The notes beneath the pieces were generated by a model. The model had not been told where the DNA came from and made no database searches. It saw only the letters and a program-made list of their open reading frames with translations. The position numbers and the translations under genes were made by a program. Shown here one piece after another: positions 1 through 5,718 of a DNA stretch of 5,718 nucleotides (position 1 is its first letter; the number at the start of each line of letters is the position of its first letter). The stretch is from Candidatus Arcticimaribacter sp. (lineage in GTDB: Bacteria > Bacteroidota > Bacteroidia > Flavobacteriales > Flavobacteriaceae): NCBI GenBank assembly GCA_011526335.1, contig WTJB01000328.1, forward strand, positions 1 to 5,718, written 5' to 3'.

Positions 1-1042
1 GTTTTTTGGTGTATTGGGCAAGGTAATCTACAAGTTTGTAGTATTCTTTAAAATTGGAGATCATCACCACATGGCCTAAAGAGCAGAGCAGTTTTGCCCG
101 ATCCATAAAGTCTTTTTCATCAATTTCTCCTTGAGCACTCAGATTTGATAGGGTAATTTCAAAGATGACGACGGTTTTTTCTTCATTTACCTCTTTTTCC
201 TTGACAAAGACATCCAATGATTTTTCAAACATATCAATGTTGACCTTGGTTACAGGTCTAAAACTCCCCCGAAGGGTTAATATGTTTTTCTTGTAGAGTT
301 CTCTTGCAGGTAAAATATTGTTTCCATTGGTATCGAACATCACGGCTTGGGTCATCCCGCGTTTAACCAATTGCAAACTCATCAGTCGGTTATCTACCTC
401 TTTAAATAAAGGTCCCTTGAAGTTGATGGTGTCAATTTCTATCGCATCAGAATCAATATTATCATACAGATACTTTAGTAATTTTTTGGGTTGATCATGC
501 TTGTAGAAGGCCCCATAAACAAGATTCACCCCCATACGCCCTAAGGTTTCTTGCTGAAAACGCGCTTCTGTATGATGAAACCTTACATGCAGCGTGATTT
601 CACTGTATTCCTGATCGGGAGCCGCCTGAAAACGAATCCCCATCCAACCATGGCCTTTAAACTTTTTAGCAAAATCTATTGTAGCAACCGTATTGGCGTA
701 GGTGAAAAACATTTTGTTGGGGTTTTCTTCTCTAGGAATACGTTCTTCCAACAATTTCATTTCATGATCCAACATCTTATAAAGACGAGCCTCGGTTACA
801 TAGCGTCGGTCGTCTTCTTCCCCATAAATGTTATCACTAAAGTTTTTATCGTAGGCACTAATGGTTTTTGCAATGGTACCCGAAGCTCCCCCCGCGCGAA
901 AAAAATGCCGGGCTACTTCTTGACCTGCGCCTATTTCAGCAAATGTGCCGTAGATATAGTTGTTTAGATTGATACGTAATGCCTTGGCTTCTATGGAAGG
1001 CATTTTTTCCATTTCTTTTTCTCCTGGAATGTGTACAGACAT
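1..1042 (-). CDS. Conserved cytoplasmic protein of unknown function (partial, C-terminus outside window)
   Basis: The minus-strand frame is open from an ATG at 1042 to the left edge, giving 347 residues without a stop; the C-terminus lies outside the window. The most distinctive stretch is at residues 36-74: EIGAGQEVARHFF, then GGASGTIAKTISAYD, then SDNIYG. Later conserved-looking blocks are HGWMGIRFQ (131-139), GVNLVYGAFY (171-180), NRLMSLQLVKRGMTQAVMF (218-236) and GSFRPVTKVNIDM (259-271). I recognise this as a protein of roughly 480 residues found in Bacteroidota and some other bacteria. From memory, databases label it 'nicotinate-nucleotide adenylyltransferase' or 'TonB-dependent receptor'. 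The sequence supports neither label: no HxGH-type nucleotidyltransferase motif, signal peptide, TonB box or beta-barrel pattern is visible. It looks soluble and cytoplasmic. Start: Met1 suits the promoter-like site just upstream, but Met11 (1012) and Met14 (1003) are alternatives, since the recognisable family sequence begins near residue 15. The gene is confident; the function is unknown. Confidence 0.85.
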   Translation of the reverse strand, partial: MSVHIPGEKEMEKMPSIEAKALRINLNNYIYGTFAEIGAGQEVARHFFRAGGASGTIAKTISAYDKNFSDNIYGEEDDRRYVTEARLYKMLDHEMKLLEERIPREENPNKMFFTYANTVATIDFAKKFKGHGWMGIRFQAAPDQEYSEITLHVRFHHTEARFQQETLGRMGVNLVYGAFYKHDQPKKLLKYLYDNIDSDAIEIDTINFKGPLFKEVDNRLMSLQLVKRGMTQAVMFDTNGNNILPARELYKKNILTLRGSFRPVTKVNIDMFEKSLDVFVKEKEVNEEKTVVIFEITLSNLSAQGEIDEKDFMDRAKLLCSLGHVVMISNFKEYYKLVDYLAQYTKK

Positions 1043-1060
1043 AGTATTGAGTGCTTCTAA

Positions 1061-1094
1061 CAAATGTACAAATATTGCTTTATTCCATTGCAAA
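1061..1094 (-). promoter_or_regulatory. Candidate Bacteroidota-type promoter for the leftward gene
   Basis: Read on the minus strand, TTTG (1094-1091) is followed by 22 bases and then TACATTTG (1068-1061). This fits the Bacteroidota sigma-factor consensus of a TTG/TTTG -33 box, 17-23 bases, and a TAnnTTTG -7 box. Transcription would start near 1056, leaving a leader of about 14 bases before the ATG at 1042. No Shine-Dalgarno sequence is visible, as is common in this phylum. The match is by eye only; start-site data would settle it. Confidence 0.5.
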
Positions 1095-1106
1095 GTTTTA
1101 CCTTTG
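1075..1106 (+). promoter_or_regulatory. Candidate Bacteroidota-type promoter for the MBL hydrolase unit
   Basis: On the plus strand, TTG (1075-1077) is followed by 21 bases and then TACCTTTG (1099-1106), matching the TTG-N(17-23)-TAnnTTTG consensus. The -7 box ends only 5 bases before the preferred ATG at 1112, so transcription from it would begin at or next to the start codon and give a leaderless or nearly leaderless mRNA. It overlaps the opposing minus-strand promoter over 1075-1094. A weaker alternative -7 box, TAGTATTG (1042-1049, one mismatch), would give a leader of about 55 bases but has no good -33 partner. Confidence 0.4.
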
Positions 1107-1111
1107 AAAAG

Positions 1112-1879
1112 ATGCTAACAATTACTTTTTTAGGTACGGGAACTTCACAGGGAATCCCCATTATAGGAAGCCAACACCCGGTTTGCTTAAGTTCAAATCC
1201 AAAAGACAAGCGATTGCGGGTGTCTATTTCCATTGCCTGGGAAGACCAATTTTATGTTGTGGATTGCGGACCGGACTTTCGTCAACAAATGCTACAACAA
1301 GAGGTTCAGCATTTGGATGGCATTTTATTTACCCATGAGCATGCAGATCATACCGCAGGTCTAGACGATATCCGCCCTTTTTTCTTTCGCCAAGGAAAAA
1401 TACAAATGTATATGCGTCATGACGTTCATAAGGCCCTAAAGCAGCGGTTTTCATACATTTTCAACGAAGAGAATAAATATCCTGGCGCCCCGTCGGTTCA
1501 GGTAACAGAGGTTGCAAAAGAAAAAACCTTTATGCTGGCCAATGAGCTTGTAACCCCTATAGAAGTAAATCATGCCAAGTTGCCTGTCTTGGGTTATCGC
1601 ATCCGAAATTTTGCCTATTTGACCGATGTAAAAACCATCTCTACGCCTGAAAAAGAAAAACTCAAAGGCTTAGATGTTTTGGTGGTCAATGCCCTTCGTG
1701 AAGAGCCGCACCCTTCGCATCTAAACCTTAGTGAAGCCCTTGCTTTGGTAGAAGAATTGCAACCCAAACGAACGTATTTCACCCATATAAGTCATTTGCT
1801 CGGTTTCCATGATGAAGTCCAAGCCAAATTGCCTCCTCATGTATACCTCGCTTATGACAACTTAAAAATTTCAGTCTAA
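1112..1879 (+). CDS. MBL-fold metallo-hydrolase, PhnP/RNase Z-like phosphodiesterase family
   Basis: This is a 255-residue metallo-beta-lactamase-fold hydrolase. It opens with the typical first strand and glycine turn, FLGTGTSQGIP (6-16). VDCGPDFRQQM (50-60) precedes the metal motif THEHADH (74-80), the classic HxHxDH that binds two metal ions. Further probable ligands are His154 (in EVNH), Asp172 (in LTDVK) and a C-terminal His in THISH (224-228). All the usual metal-ligand positions appear filled, so it should be active. Relatives include PhnP (cyclic phosphodiesterase) and RNase Z, so phosphodiester hydrolysis in the cytoplasm is likely, but the substrate cannot be read from sequence. No phn genes or tRNA genes lie nearby. 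The in-frame ATG at 1064 would add 16 residues (MYKYCFIPLQSFTFEK) that do not look like family sequence, so I prefer 1112, where MLTITFLGTG matches the expected N-terminus. The stop codon abuts the next gene's ATG, so the two are probably co-transcribed. Confidence 0.92.
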   Translation: MLTITFLGTGTSQGIPIIGSQHPVCLSSNPKDKRLRVSISIAWEDQFYVVDCGPDFRQQMLQQEVQHLDGILFTHEHADHTAGLDDIRPFFFRQGKIQMYMRHDVHKALKQRFSYIFNEENKYPGAPSVQVTEVAKEKTFMLANELVTPIEVNHAKLPVLGYRIRNFAYLTDVKTISTPEKEKLKGLDVLVVNALREEPHPSHLNLSEALALVEELQPKRTYFTHISHLLGFHDEVQAKLPPHVYLAYDNLKISV

Positions 1880-2350
1880 ATGAAGTCTAAACTCATCTTT
1901 TATCTTTTTGTGTTTTCGGTTTTAATCTTGATTTTTCAGATTGTCAATAGCAATCGTGTGATGGAAGATCAGCAATCTCGATTGATCGAAAAGGAAGAAA
2001 AAATTCAACGCCTACAGCAGCGGTATAAAAAATTGCAAAGCAGCTATGAGCAGCAAGTATATTTTAGATTTCGCGATACTCCCGCCTTGCAAAAACAGTT
2101 TGGTACAGAAAATACGGACAGCCTTCAAGCTTGGATTGAAAATAAAATATTTTCTTTAAACAAATCTCCTAACAAGCTCAAAGACATTTTTTTAGAAAAA
2201 GAGGGAAAATATTTTTTTGAAAAAATAAAACTGTTAAATGACCGTTGGTTGATTGCACTTTACTCTAATGGAACCGTTAAAAAAGAATCCTTGTTGTCCT
2301 TTGCAATCGATCAAAATAATGCGTTGATTTTAAGGCCCTTGGCCCAATAG
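1880..2350 (+). CDS. Small single-pass membrane protein with coiled coil, unknown function
   Basis: This 156-residue protein is not one I recognise. Residues 5-22 form a strongly hydrophobic helix after a short basic start (MKSK), which fits an uncleaved signal anchor with the rest of the protein in the periplasm. Residues about 29-60 are rich in Q, E, K and R with heptad-like spacing (LIEKEEKIQRLQQRYKKLQ) and probably form a coiled coil. A compact mixed domain follows (about 61-156) containing FRFRDTPALQKQFG, the Lys-rich NKLKDIFLEKEGKYFFEKI and RWLIALYSNGTV; it could be a small alpha/beta domain. There is no catalytic motif, cysteine pair or lipobox. Its ATG directly follows the TAA of the MBL hydrolase with no bases between, and no Shine-Dalgarno sequence is visible, so translation probably depends on termination-reinitiation. 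It ends 3 bases before the stop of the convergent hydrolase gene. The gene is likely real given its codon pattern, membrane segment and tight packing; no function can be assigned. Confidence 0.8.
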   Translation: MKSKLIFYLFVFSVLILIFQIVNSNRVMEDQQSRLIEKEEKIQRLQQRYKKLQSSYEQQVYFRFRDTPALQKQFGTENTDSLQAWIENKIFSLNKSPNKLKDIFLEKEGKYFFEKIKLLNDRWLIALYSNGTVKKESLLSFAIDQNNALILRPLAQ

Positions 2351-2353
2351 GTT

Positions 2354-3043
2354 TTACAAATTCAATTTCATCCAAGCCAAGACGTCTTGAAAATTTTCGG
2401 GTACTATTCCGTGTCCCGCCGGATATTCTTTGTAGGTTACAGTCAGCCCATTTTCTGTTAAATAATGTACTCCATCTCGGGCCCATTGTACCGGAAGGGT
2501 AGGGTCTTGTGTTCCGTGGCTACTGAAGCACAGGAGGTTTTTGGCCTTTGCATCTAGGCTAGTGATATCTTTGTTTACATAGCCACTTAGCGCAATAACG
2601 CTTTTAATTTTATGCGGATGCGACAAGCCCACGGCCCAACTGAGAATAGCTCCTTGGCTAAGTCCAAGTAAATGAACGTTGTTTTTATCTAAGTGTAAAT
2701 GCTCGCAATGGTGTTCAATGTTGTCTAAAATTATGGCCTGCGCTTTTAGGGCTTCGTCATTATCCGACCATTTTGATAAATCGGTTTCATTAAAATAGAT
2801 GGAGTACCATGCATATCCACCAAAACCAAGCGATAAGGGAGCCCTTAAGGAAATAACCATAAATTGATCCGGTAGGTAATCGGCAAACGAAAACAAATCC
2901 ATTTCATGGCTTCCATAGCCGTGTAATAGAAAAAGCACTCCGGGTTTTTCTTGTGGCGCTTTGGGCGGGCGTATTTGGTAATCTAAAATCTGTGTGCTAC
3001 TCAAATCCGTTGAATTGGTGGTGGTTTCCTCGAATAACGCCAT
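2354..3043 (-). CDS. Alpha/beta hydrolase, phospholipase/carboxylesterase family
   Basis: This 229-residue protein is a serine esterase-type alpha/beta hydrolase resembling the Abhydrolase_2 (phospholipase/carboxylesterase, YpfH/EstB-like) family. The oxyanion-hole segment is LLHGYGSHEMDL (39-50). The nucleophile elbow is GLSQGA (127-132), with Ser129. The acid is probably Asp180 in SHGTQDPTLPV, and the base His211 in PAGHGIVPE. The triad is complete and the length is normal for the family. There is no signal peptide, so it is probably cytoplasmic and acts on small esters; the substrate is unknown. Start choice is uncertain. The ATG at 3043 overlaps the upstream dihydroorotase-like gene by 47 bases. 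A TTG at 3004 would overlap it by only 8 and begin LSSTQILDYQIRPPK, nearer where family similarity starts. The frame stays open further upstream to a TTG at 3115, but that extension lies wholly inside the neighbour and has no family resemblance. It is probably translated from the same mRNA as the upstream gene. Confidence 0.9.
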   Translation of the reverse strand: MALFEETTTNSTDLSSTQILDYQIRPPKAPQEKPGVLFLLHGYGSHEMDLFSFADYLPDQFMVISLRAPLSLGFGGYAWYSIYFNETDLSKWSDNDEALKAQAIILDNIEHHCEHLHLDKNNVHLLGLSQGAILSWAVGLSHPHKIKSVIALSGYVNKDITSLDAKAKNLLCFSSHGTQDPTLPVQWARDGVHYLTENGLTVTYKEYPAGHGIVPENFQDVLAWMKLNL

Positions 3044-4256
3044 AAACGTTACCACGCGTAGCGGCACCGACAAAGGCAGAATTCTTTGAAGTAGATAAGA
3101 TGTTATGCTGCTCAAAAACCCCGTCTCCTTCCGGGTTAAAAAGGCTCAATTGCGCTTTATTTCCTTCTTCTATACTTGGGTTGTCTAGGCCAAAACGCTC
3201 GTACCCCTTTAATAATAACTGAATTGTTTTTTCGGTAGGGAATAGGGTATTCAATACCCCAAAGAACGCTTCTAGCCCAGTGGTTCCTGGGGCAGAAATT
3301 TGAAAATCCAGTGCTTTGATTTCTTCATTTAGCGGGAGGTGGTTAGACGTAATCATGTCTATGGTACCATCCAGCACACCTTCTTTTAAGGCCTCTCTGT
3401 CTTCCTTAGTCCGTAGGGGGGGAGTTAGTTTAAAGCGATGGTCAAAATCCATCAGTTGATCTTCCGTAAATAGCAGATTGGCCAAGGCGACACTACAGCT
3501 TACATCCAAGCCTTTCTTTTTGGCCGCTCTAACCATGGCGACACTCTTTTCAGCGGAAAGGGAGGGGAGGTGAAGTTTACCGCCCGTGTATTCTAATATG
3601 GCCAAATCTCTTTGAACCTGGAGGCTTTCAAAAAGATCGGGTTCTCCACGCAATCCCAATTGCGTACTCACCAGACCCTCATGGATACCCGTGGGTTGCC
3701 CCATTTGAGCAGTAAACGGATAACTCATGATAATTCCAGATACCCCTTGACTGTATAAAAGGGCTGTTTTTAACAGCTCGGGCTGTACGATGGGCAACTG
3801 AAAATCGCCAAAGGCTACGGCGCCATGTTTTTTTAGATCAAAAAATTCATTGAGTTTTTCTCCTTTTTGACCCTGCGAAAAACAAGCGATTGGGTGTATT
3901 TGTGTGGCATAATTTGCACTGTAGTTTACCAGCTGTCCCACTGTGGAAGCATTATCCAAAAGGGGGGCGGTTACACTGTTTAGCATAATGTTGGTAAACC
4001 CACTTTTCCCAGCGGTTATCAATCCATTGTCTAAGGTCTCTCGCTCTTCAAAACCGGGTTCTCCAAAACTAACGCTTGTATCCAACCATCCACGCGATAC
4101 ATGCAGGTTGGGATAAGAAATTTTTTTGGCTTTTGCGTCGGTAATGTTATCCTGAATCGAAACAATGCTGCCTTGATCGATTAAAAGGTCTTTTTGAGCA
4201 TGATGAAAAGGACTTTGAGGATCAATTATAGTCGCTTTTTTTAAGAGTATTTTCAT
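2997..4256 (-). CDS. Dihydroorotase homologue lacking metal-binding and catalytic residues (pseudo-dihydroorotase)
   Basis: This 419-residue protein has the length and layout of a type I dihydroorotase/amidohydrolase: a small N-terminal beta domain (LLKKATIIDPQSPF), a TIM-barrel body, and a C-terminal beta segment with NKAQLSLFNPEG. The active site is degenerate. The hallmark DxHxHxREPG reads D59-T-S61-V-S63-F-G65-E-P-G, so both metal-binding histidines are serines and the substrate-binding Arg is Gly. The usual HICHIS segment reads HLPSLS (229-234), TPHH reads ALAN (257-260), and the catalytic Asp of TDHAPH is Asn305 in SNHLPL. The reading frame is intact over full length, so this looks like a maintained non-catalytic homologue and not a decaying gene. 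Inactive PyrC-like proteins are known elsewhere (for example Pseudomonas PyrC') to scaffold aspartate transcarbamoylase; a similar role here is inference. The start is the ATG at 4256; the TTG before it in frame is not preferred. The C-terminal coding region overlaps the following hydrolase gene. Automatic annotation as active PyrC would probably be wrong. Confidence 0.9.
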   Translation of the reverse strand: MKILLKKATIIDPQSPFHHAQKDLLIDQGSIVSIQDNITDAKAKKISYPNLHVSRGWLDTSVSFGEPGFEERETLDNGLITAGKSGFTNIMLNSVTAPLLDNASTVGQLVNYSANYATQIHPIACFSQGQKGEKLNEFFDLKKHGAVAFGDFQLPIVQPELLKTALLYSQGVSGIIMSYPFTAQMGQPTGIHEGLVSTQLGLRGEPDLFESLQVQRDLAILEYTGGKLHLPSLSAEKSVAMVRAAKKKGLDVSCSVALANLLFTEDQLMDFDHRFKLTPPLRTKEDREALKEGVLDGTIDMITSNHLPLNEEIKALDFQISAPGTTGLEAFFGVLNTLFPTEKTIQLLLKGYERFGLDNPSIEEGNKAQLSLFNPEGDGVFEQHNILSTSKNSAFVGAATRGNVYGVIRGNHHQFNGFE

Positions 4257-4282
4257 CAATGCTTGCTTTGCTACACTGAAGA

Positions 4283-4290
4283 CAAAAATA
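4283..4290 (-). promoter_or_regulatory. Possible -7 promoter box upstream of the dihydroorotase-like gene
   Basis: The 75-base gap between the DUF2400 gene and the dihydroorotase-like gene contains, on the minus strand, TATTTTTG, a full match to the Bacteroidota TAnnTTTG -7 box. It lies 26 bases upstream of the ATG at 4256 and would give a leader of about 20 bases. No convincing TTG box is found 17-23 bases further upstream, so this is a weak call. It would let this gene and the hydrolase be transcribed separately from the LolD/DUF2400 pair. Confidence 0.3.
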
Positions 4291-4331
4291 CAAAAGAAAT
4301 TGAGGAATCAGCTTTTGAACCTGAGGGAATG

Positions 4332-5096
4332 CTAAAATTTTTCAAAGGCCCCTAAACCAAAAAGGGCAAAGTCGTATTTGACCGGATCCTCTGCATCGAG
4401 TTTACGTAGGGCACTATCGAGTTCTGCCAAAGCTTTAGCATCGTTTTGTTTCCGAGTTAATAAGCCTAATTTCCGAGCAACATTACCTGAATGCACATCC
4501 AAAGGACAAGACAGTTGTCGTGGATGTAGTTGGGACCAAAGACCAAAATCTACTCCGTGATGAGCGGGTCTTACCATCCACCTTAAAAACATATTGATTC
4601 GCTTCGCTGCCGATCCTTTTTTTGGATCAGATAGGTGTTTTGTCGTTCGCGGAGGATGCGGGAGTTGAAAGAAAAGGGTTTTTAAAGCATGAATCGCTTC
4701 TTGCAAATTATCCGGCTGGGCATATTGGGCAAAAACCGCTTCAAGTCCATCGTGTTGGCGGTAGATGTATTGTAATGCTTGTATGAAGTATACAAAGTCT
4801 TCCCCATTAAAGGTCCTGTGGACAAAATGTTTAAGCGGCAACAAATCTTTTGGACGGTGATGAAGAATAAAAGCATGGGGAGATTGGTCCATATAGTCCA
4901 TCATTCGTTTTCCGTTCTTGATGATGGTGGTTCGGTTGCCCCAAGCAATGGTAGCGACCAAAAAGGCAGAAATTTCGATATCCTCTTTTGTGGAAAACCC
5001 ATGTGGGATTTGTATCGGGTCTTCTTCTATAAAGGCATTGGACTGGTAGTAGGCGGCTTTTTCGTCTAAAAAAGCTTTTAATTCCGTAAACTTCAT
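4332..5096 (-). CDS. TIGR02757 family (DUF2400) protein, possible HhH-GPD-related fold
   Basis: This 254-residue protein matches my knowledge of TIGR02757/DUF2400, a conserved family without an established function. Recognisable blocks are [18 protein letters not shown] (45-62), the basic [17 protein letters not shown] (161-177), [17 protein letters not shown] (197-213) and [16 protein letters not shown] (237-252). The third block resembles the catalytic-Asp segment of helix-hairpin-helix DNA glycosylases (VDTH...RV..R in endonuclease III). The second resembles the Lys-bearing hairpin segment (GRKTAN), with Lys165 as the possible equivalent. A DNA-repair-type fold is therefore an inference worth testing, not an established role. 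No cysteine pattern for an iron-sulfur cluster is present. It is soluble, with no signal peptide. Its ATG at 5096 overlaps the LolD stop codon in an ATGA arrangement, which indicates translational coupling. The only purine-rich patch upstream (GGGAG) is about 12 bases away, too far for a good ribosome site. Confidence 0.9.
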   Translation of the reverse strand: MKFTELKAFLDEKAAYYQSNAFIEEDPIQIPHGFSTKEDIEISAFLVATIAWGNRTTIIKNGKRMMDYMDQSPHAFILHHRPKDLLPLKHFVHRTFNGEDFVYFIQALQYIYRQHDGLEAVFAQYAQPDNLQEAIHALKTLFFQLPHPPRTTKHLSDPKKGSAAKRINMFLRWMVRPAHHGVDFGLWSQLHPRQLSCPLDVHSGNVARKLGLLTRKQNDAKALAELDSALRKLDAEDPVKYDFALFGLGAFEKF

Positions 5097-5718
5097 GCGT
5101 TTTGAATGCTCCCGTCGCGGAGTTCAATTTTACGGTCGGCCATAGCGGCCAATGATGGGTTGTGGGTGACAATAACAAAAGTGATGTTGTACTGTTCCCT
5201 TAACGTAAAAAACAATTCATGTAATTGCTTTGCATTCTCGCTGTCTAGATTGCCGCTGGGTTCATCGGCAAAAATGATTTTGGGTTGATTCATTAATGCC
5301 CTAGCAACGGCAACCCGTTGTTGTTCTCCGCCAGAGAGGGCGTTGGGCTTGTGGTTAAAACGCCCTGCAAGACCCAAATTTTGAAGGAGTTCTTTTGCTT
5401 TTGGAGATAATTCTTTGACCTTTTTTCCAGCAATTCTTCCCGGCAGCATTACATTTTCAAGGGCAGTAAACTCATCGATCAGTTCATGAAATTGAAAAAT
5501 AAAACCAATGTTTTGGTTTCTAAATTGTGCCAAAGATTTGGTCGATAGATTCCTAATTTCCTTTTGGTCTATAAAGAGGGCAGATCCCGGGGAGGTATCC
5601 GCTGTCGATAAGGTGCCTAATATTTGAAGCAAAGTGGTTTTACCCGCTCCAGAAGGCCCCACGATAGCAACAACTTCTCCTTGTTGAATATCGAGATGAA
5701 TATTGCTTAGAACAGCTA
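5093..5718 (-). CDS. lolD: LolD-like ABC transporter ATP-binding protein (partial, N-terminus outside window)
   Basis: The visible 207 residues are an ABC ATPase lacking only a short N-terminus, which lies beyond the right edge. The frame continues upstream of the Walker A motif ([18 protein letters not shown]), so the GTG at 5662 inside IVGPSGAG is not the start. All motifs are intact: Walker [10 protein letters not shown] (20-28), Q-loop Gln75 in FIFQFHEL, signature LSGGEQQR (127-134), Walker [14 protein letters not shown] (146-158) and H-loop VTHN (183-186). The [21 protein letters not shown] segment and [15 protein letters not shown] are typical of the LolD/MacB group. LolD powers LolC/E-type permeases that release lipoproteins from the inner membrane toward the outer membrane. 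No permease gene is visible here, and in Bacteroidota lolD is often apart from lolCE. A MacB-like or other small exporter ATPase is the main alternative. It is followed by DUF2400 with a 4-base overlap. Confidence 0.9.
   Translation of the reverse strand, partial: AVLSNIHLDIQQGEVVAIVGPSGAGKTTLLQILGTLSTADTSPGSALFIDQKEIRNLSTKSLAQFRNQNIGFIFQFHELIDEFTALENVMLPGRIAGKKVKELSPKAKELLQNLGLAGRFNHKPNALSGGEQQRVAVARALMNQPKIIFADEPSGNLDSENAKQLHELFFTLREQYNITFVIVTHNPSLAAMADRKIELRDGSIQNA

Noticed and set aside
551..967. Open frame of 138 codons on the plus strand
   Set aside because: It lies wholly antisense to the conserved minus-strand gene at 1-1042, whose protein has clear family motifs; the plus-strand translation shows no recognisable domain.
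1064..1111. Upstream ATG at 1064 as start of the MBL hydrolase
   Set aside because: The 16 added residues do not resemble the family N-terminus, and the ATG lies inside the promoter-like region; 1112 fits the first beta strand (LTITFLGTG).
2329..2349. GGCC-CTT-GGCC hairpin near the convergent junction as a terminator
   Set aside because: The stem is only 4 base pairs with a 3-base loop, lies inside the coding region and is not followed by a T-run.
4257..4331. Small RNA, riboswitch or terminator in the 75-base gap
   Set aside because: No strong hairpin, conserved riboswitch element or U-tract was seen; only a TAnnTTTG-like box stands out.
4682..5178. Several open frames overlapping the DUF2400 and lolD genes on both strands (4682-4876, 4779-5069, 4831-5178, 5106-5288)
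   Set aside because: All are out-of-frame or antisense shadows of two well-supported genes and have no domain signature of their own.
5093..5662. LolD start at the GTG at 5662
   Set aside because: That codon is the Val just before the Walker A glycine (IVGPSGAGK); the frame and family sequence continue upstream to the window edge, so the true start is outside.

Overview
The window looks like an ordinary chromosomal stretch from a member of the Bacteroidota, most likely a flavobacterium. Four signs point there. The base composition is moderately low in GC. Start codons lack clear Shine-Dalgarno sequences. Promoter-like sites fit the Bacteroidota TTG-N(17-23)-TAnnTTTG pattern. The protein families (LolD-type ATPase, TIGR02757/DUF2400, a degenerate dihydroorotase-like protein, a PhnP-like MBL hydrolase) have the sequence style I associate with flavobacteria. 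I see no mobile elements, RNA genes, CRISPR arrays or long repeats. Coding density is very high: the longest gap without a gene is about 75 bases.

Left part (1-1042, minus): the N-terminal 347 residues of a conserved cytoplasmic protein of unknown function, cut by the window edge. A 69-base divergent region (1043-1111) separates it from a two-gene plus-strand unit. That unit is an MBL-fold (PhnP/RNase Z-like) hydrolase (1112-1879) followed with no gap by a small single-pass membrane protein with a coiled coil (1880-2350). The divergent region holds two overlapping promoter-like sites, one on each strand.

Right part (2354-5718, minus): four genes on one strand, transcribed right to left. A LolD-like lipoprotein-export ATPase (cut by the right edge) overlaps a TIGR02757/DUF2400 protein by four bases (ATGA). 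After a 75-base gap with a possible promoter comes a dihydroorotase homologue that has lost its metal-binding and catalytic residues, then an overlapping alpha/beta hydrolase of the phospholipase/carboxylesterase type. This cluster converges on the plus-strand unit with only 3 bases between stop codons.

The genes do not form one obvious pathway. The clearest points for follow-up are the inactive-looking dihydroorotase, the HhH-GPD-like signature in the DUF2400 protein, and the overlapping divergent promoters with a possibly leaderless MBL hydrolase transcript. I did not find a convincing new multi-gene system.
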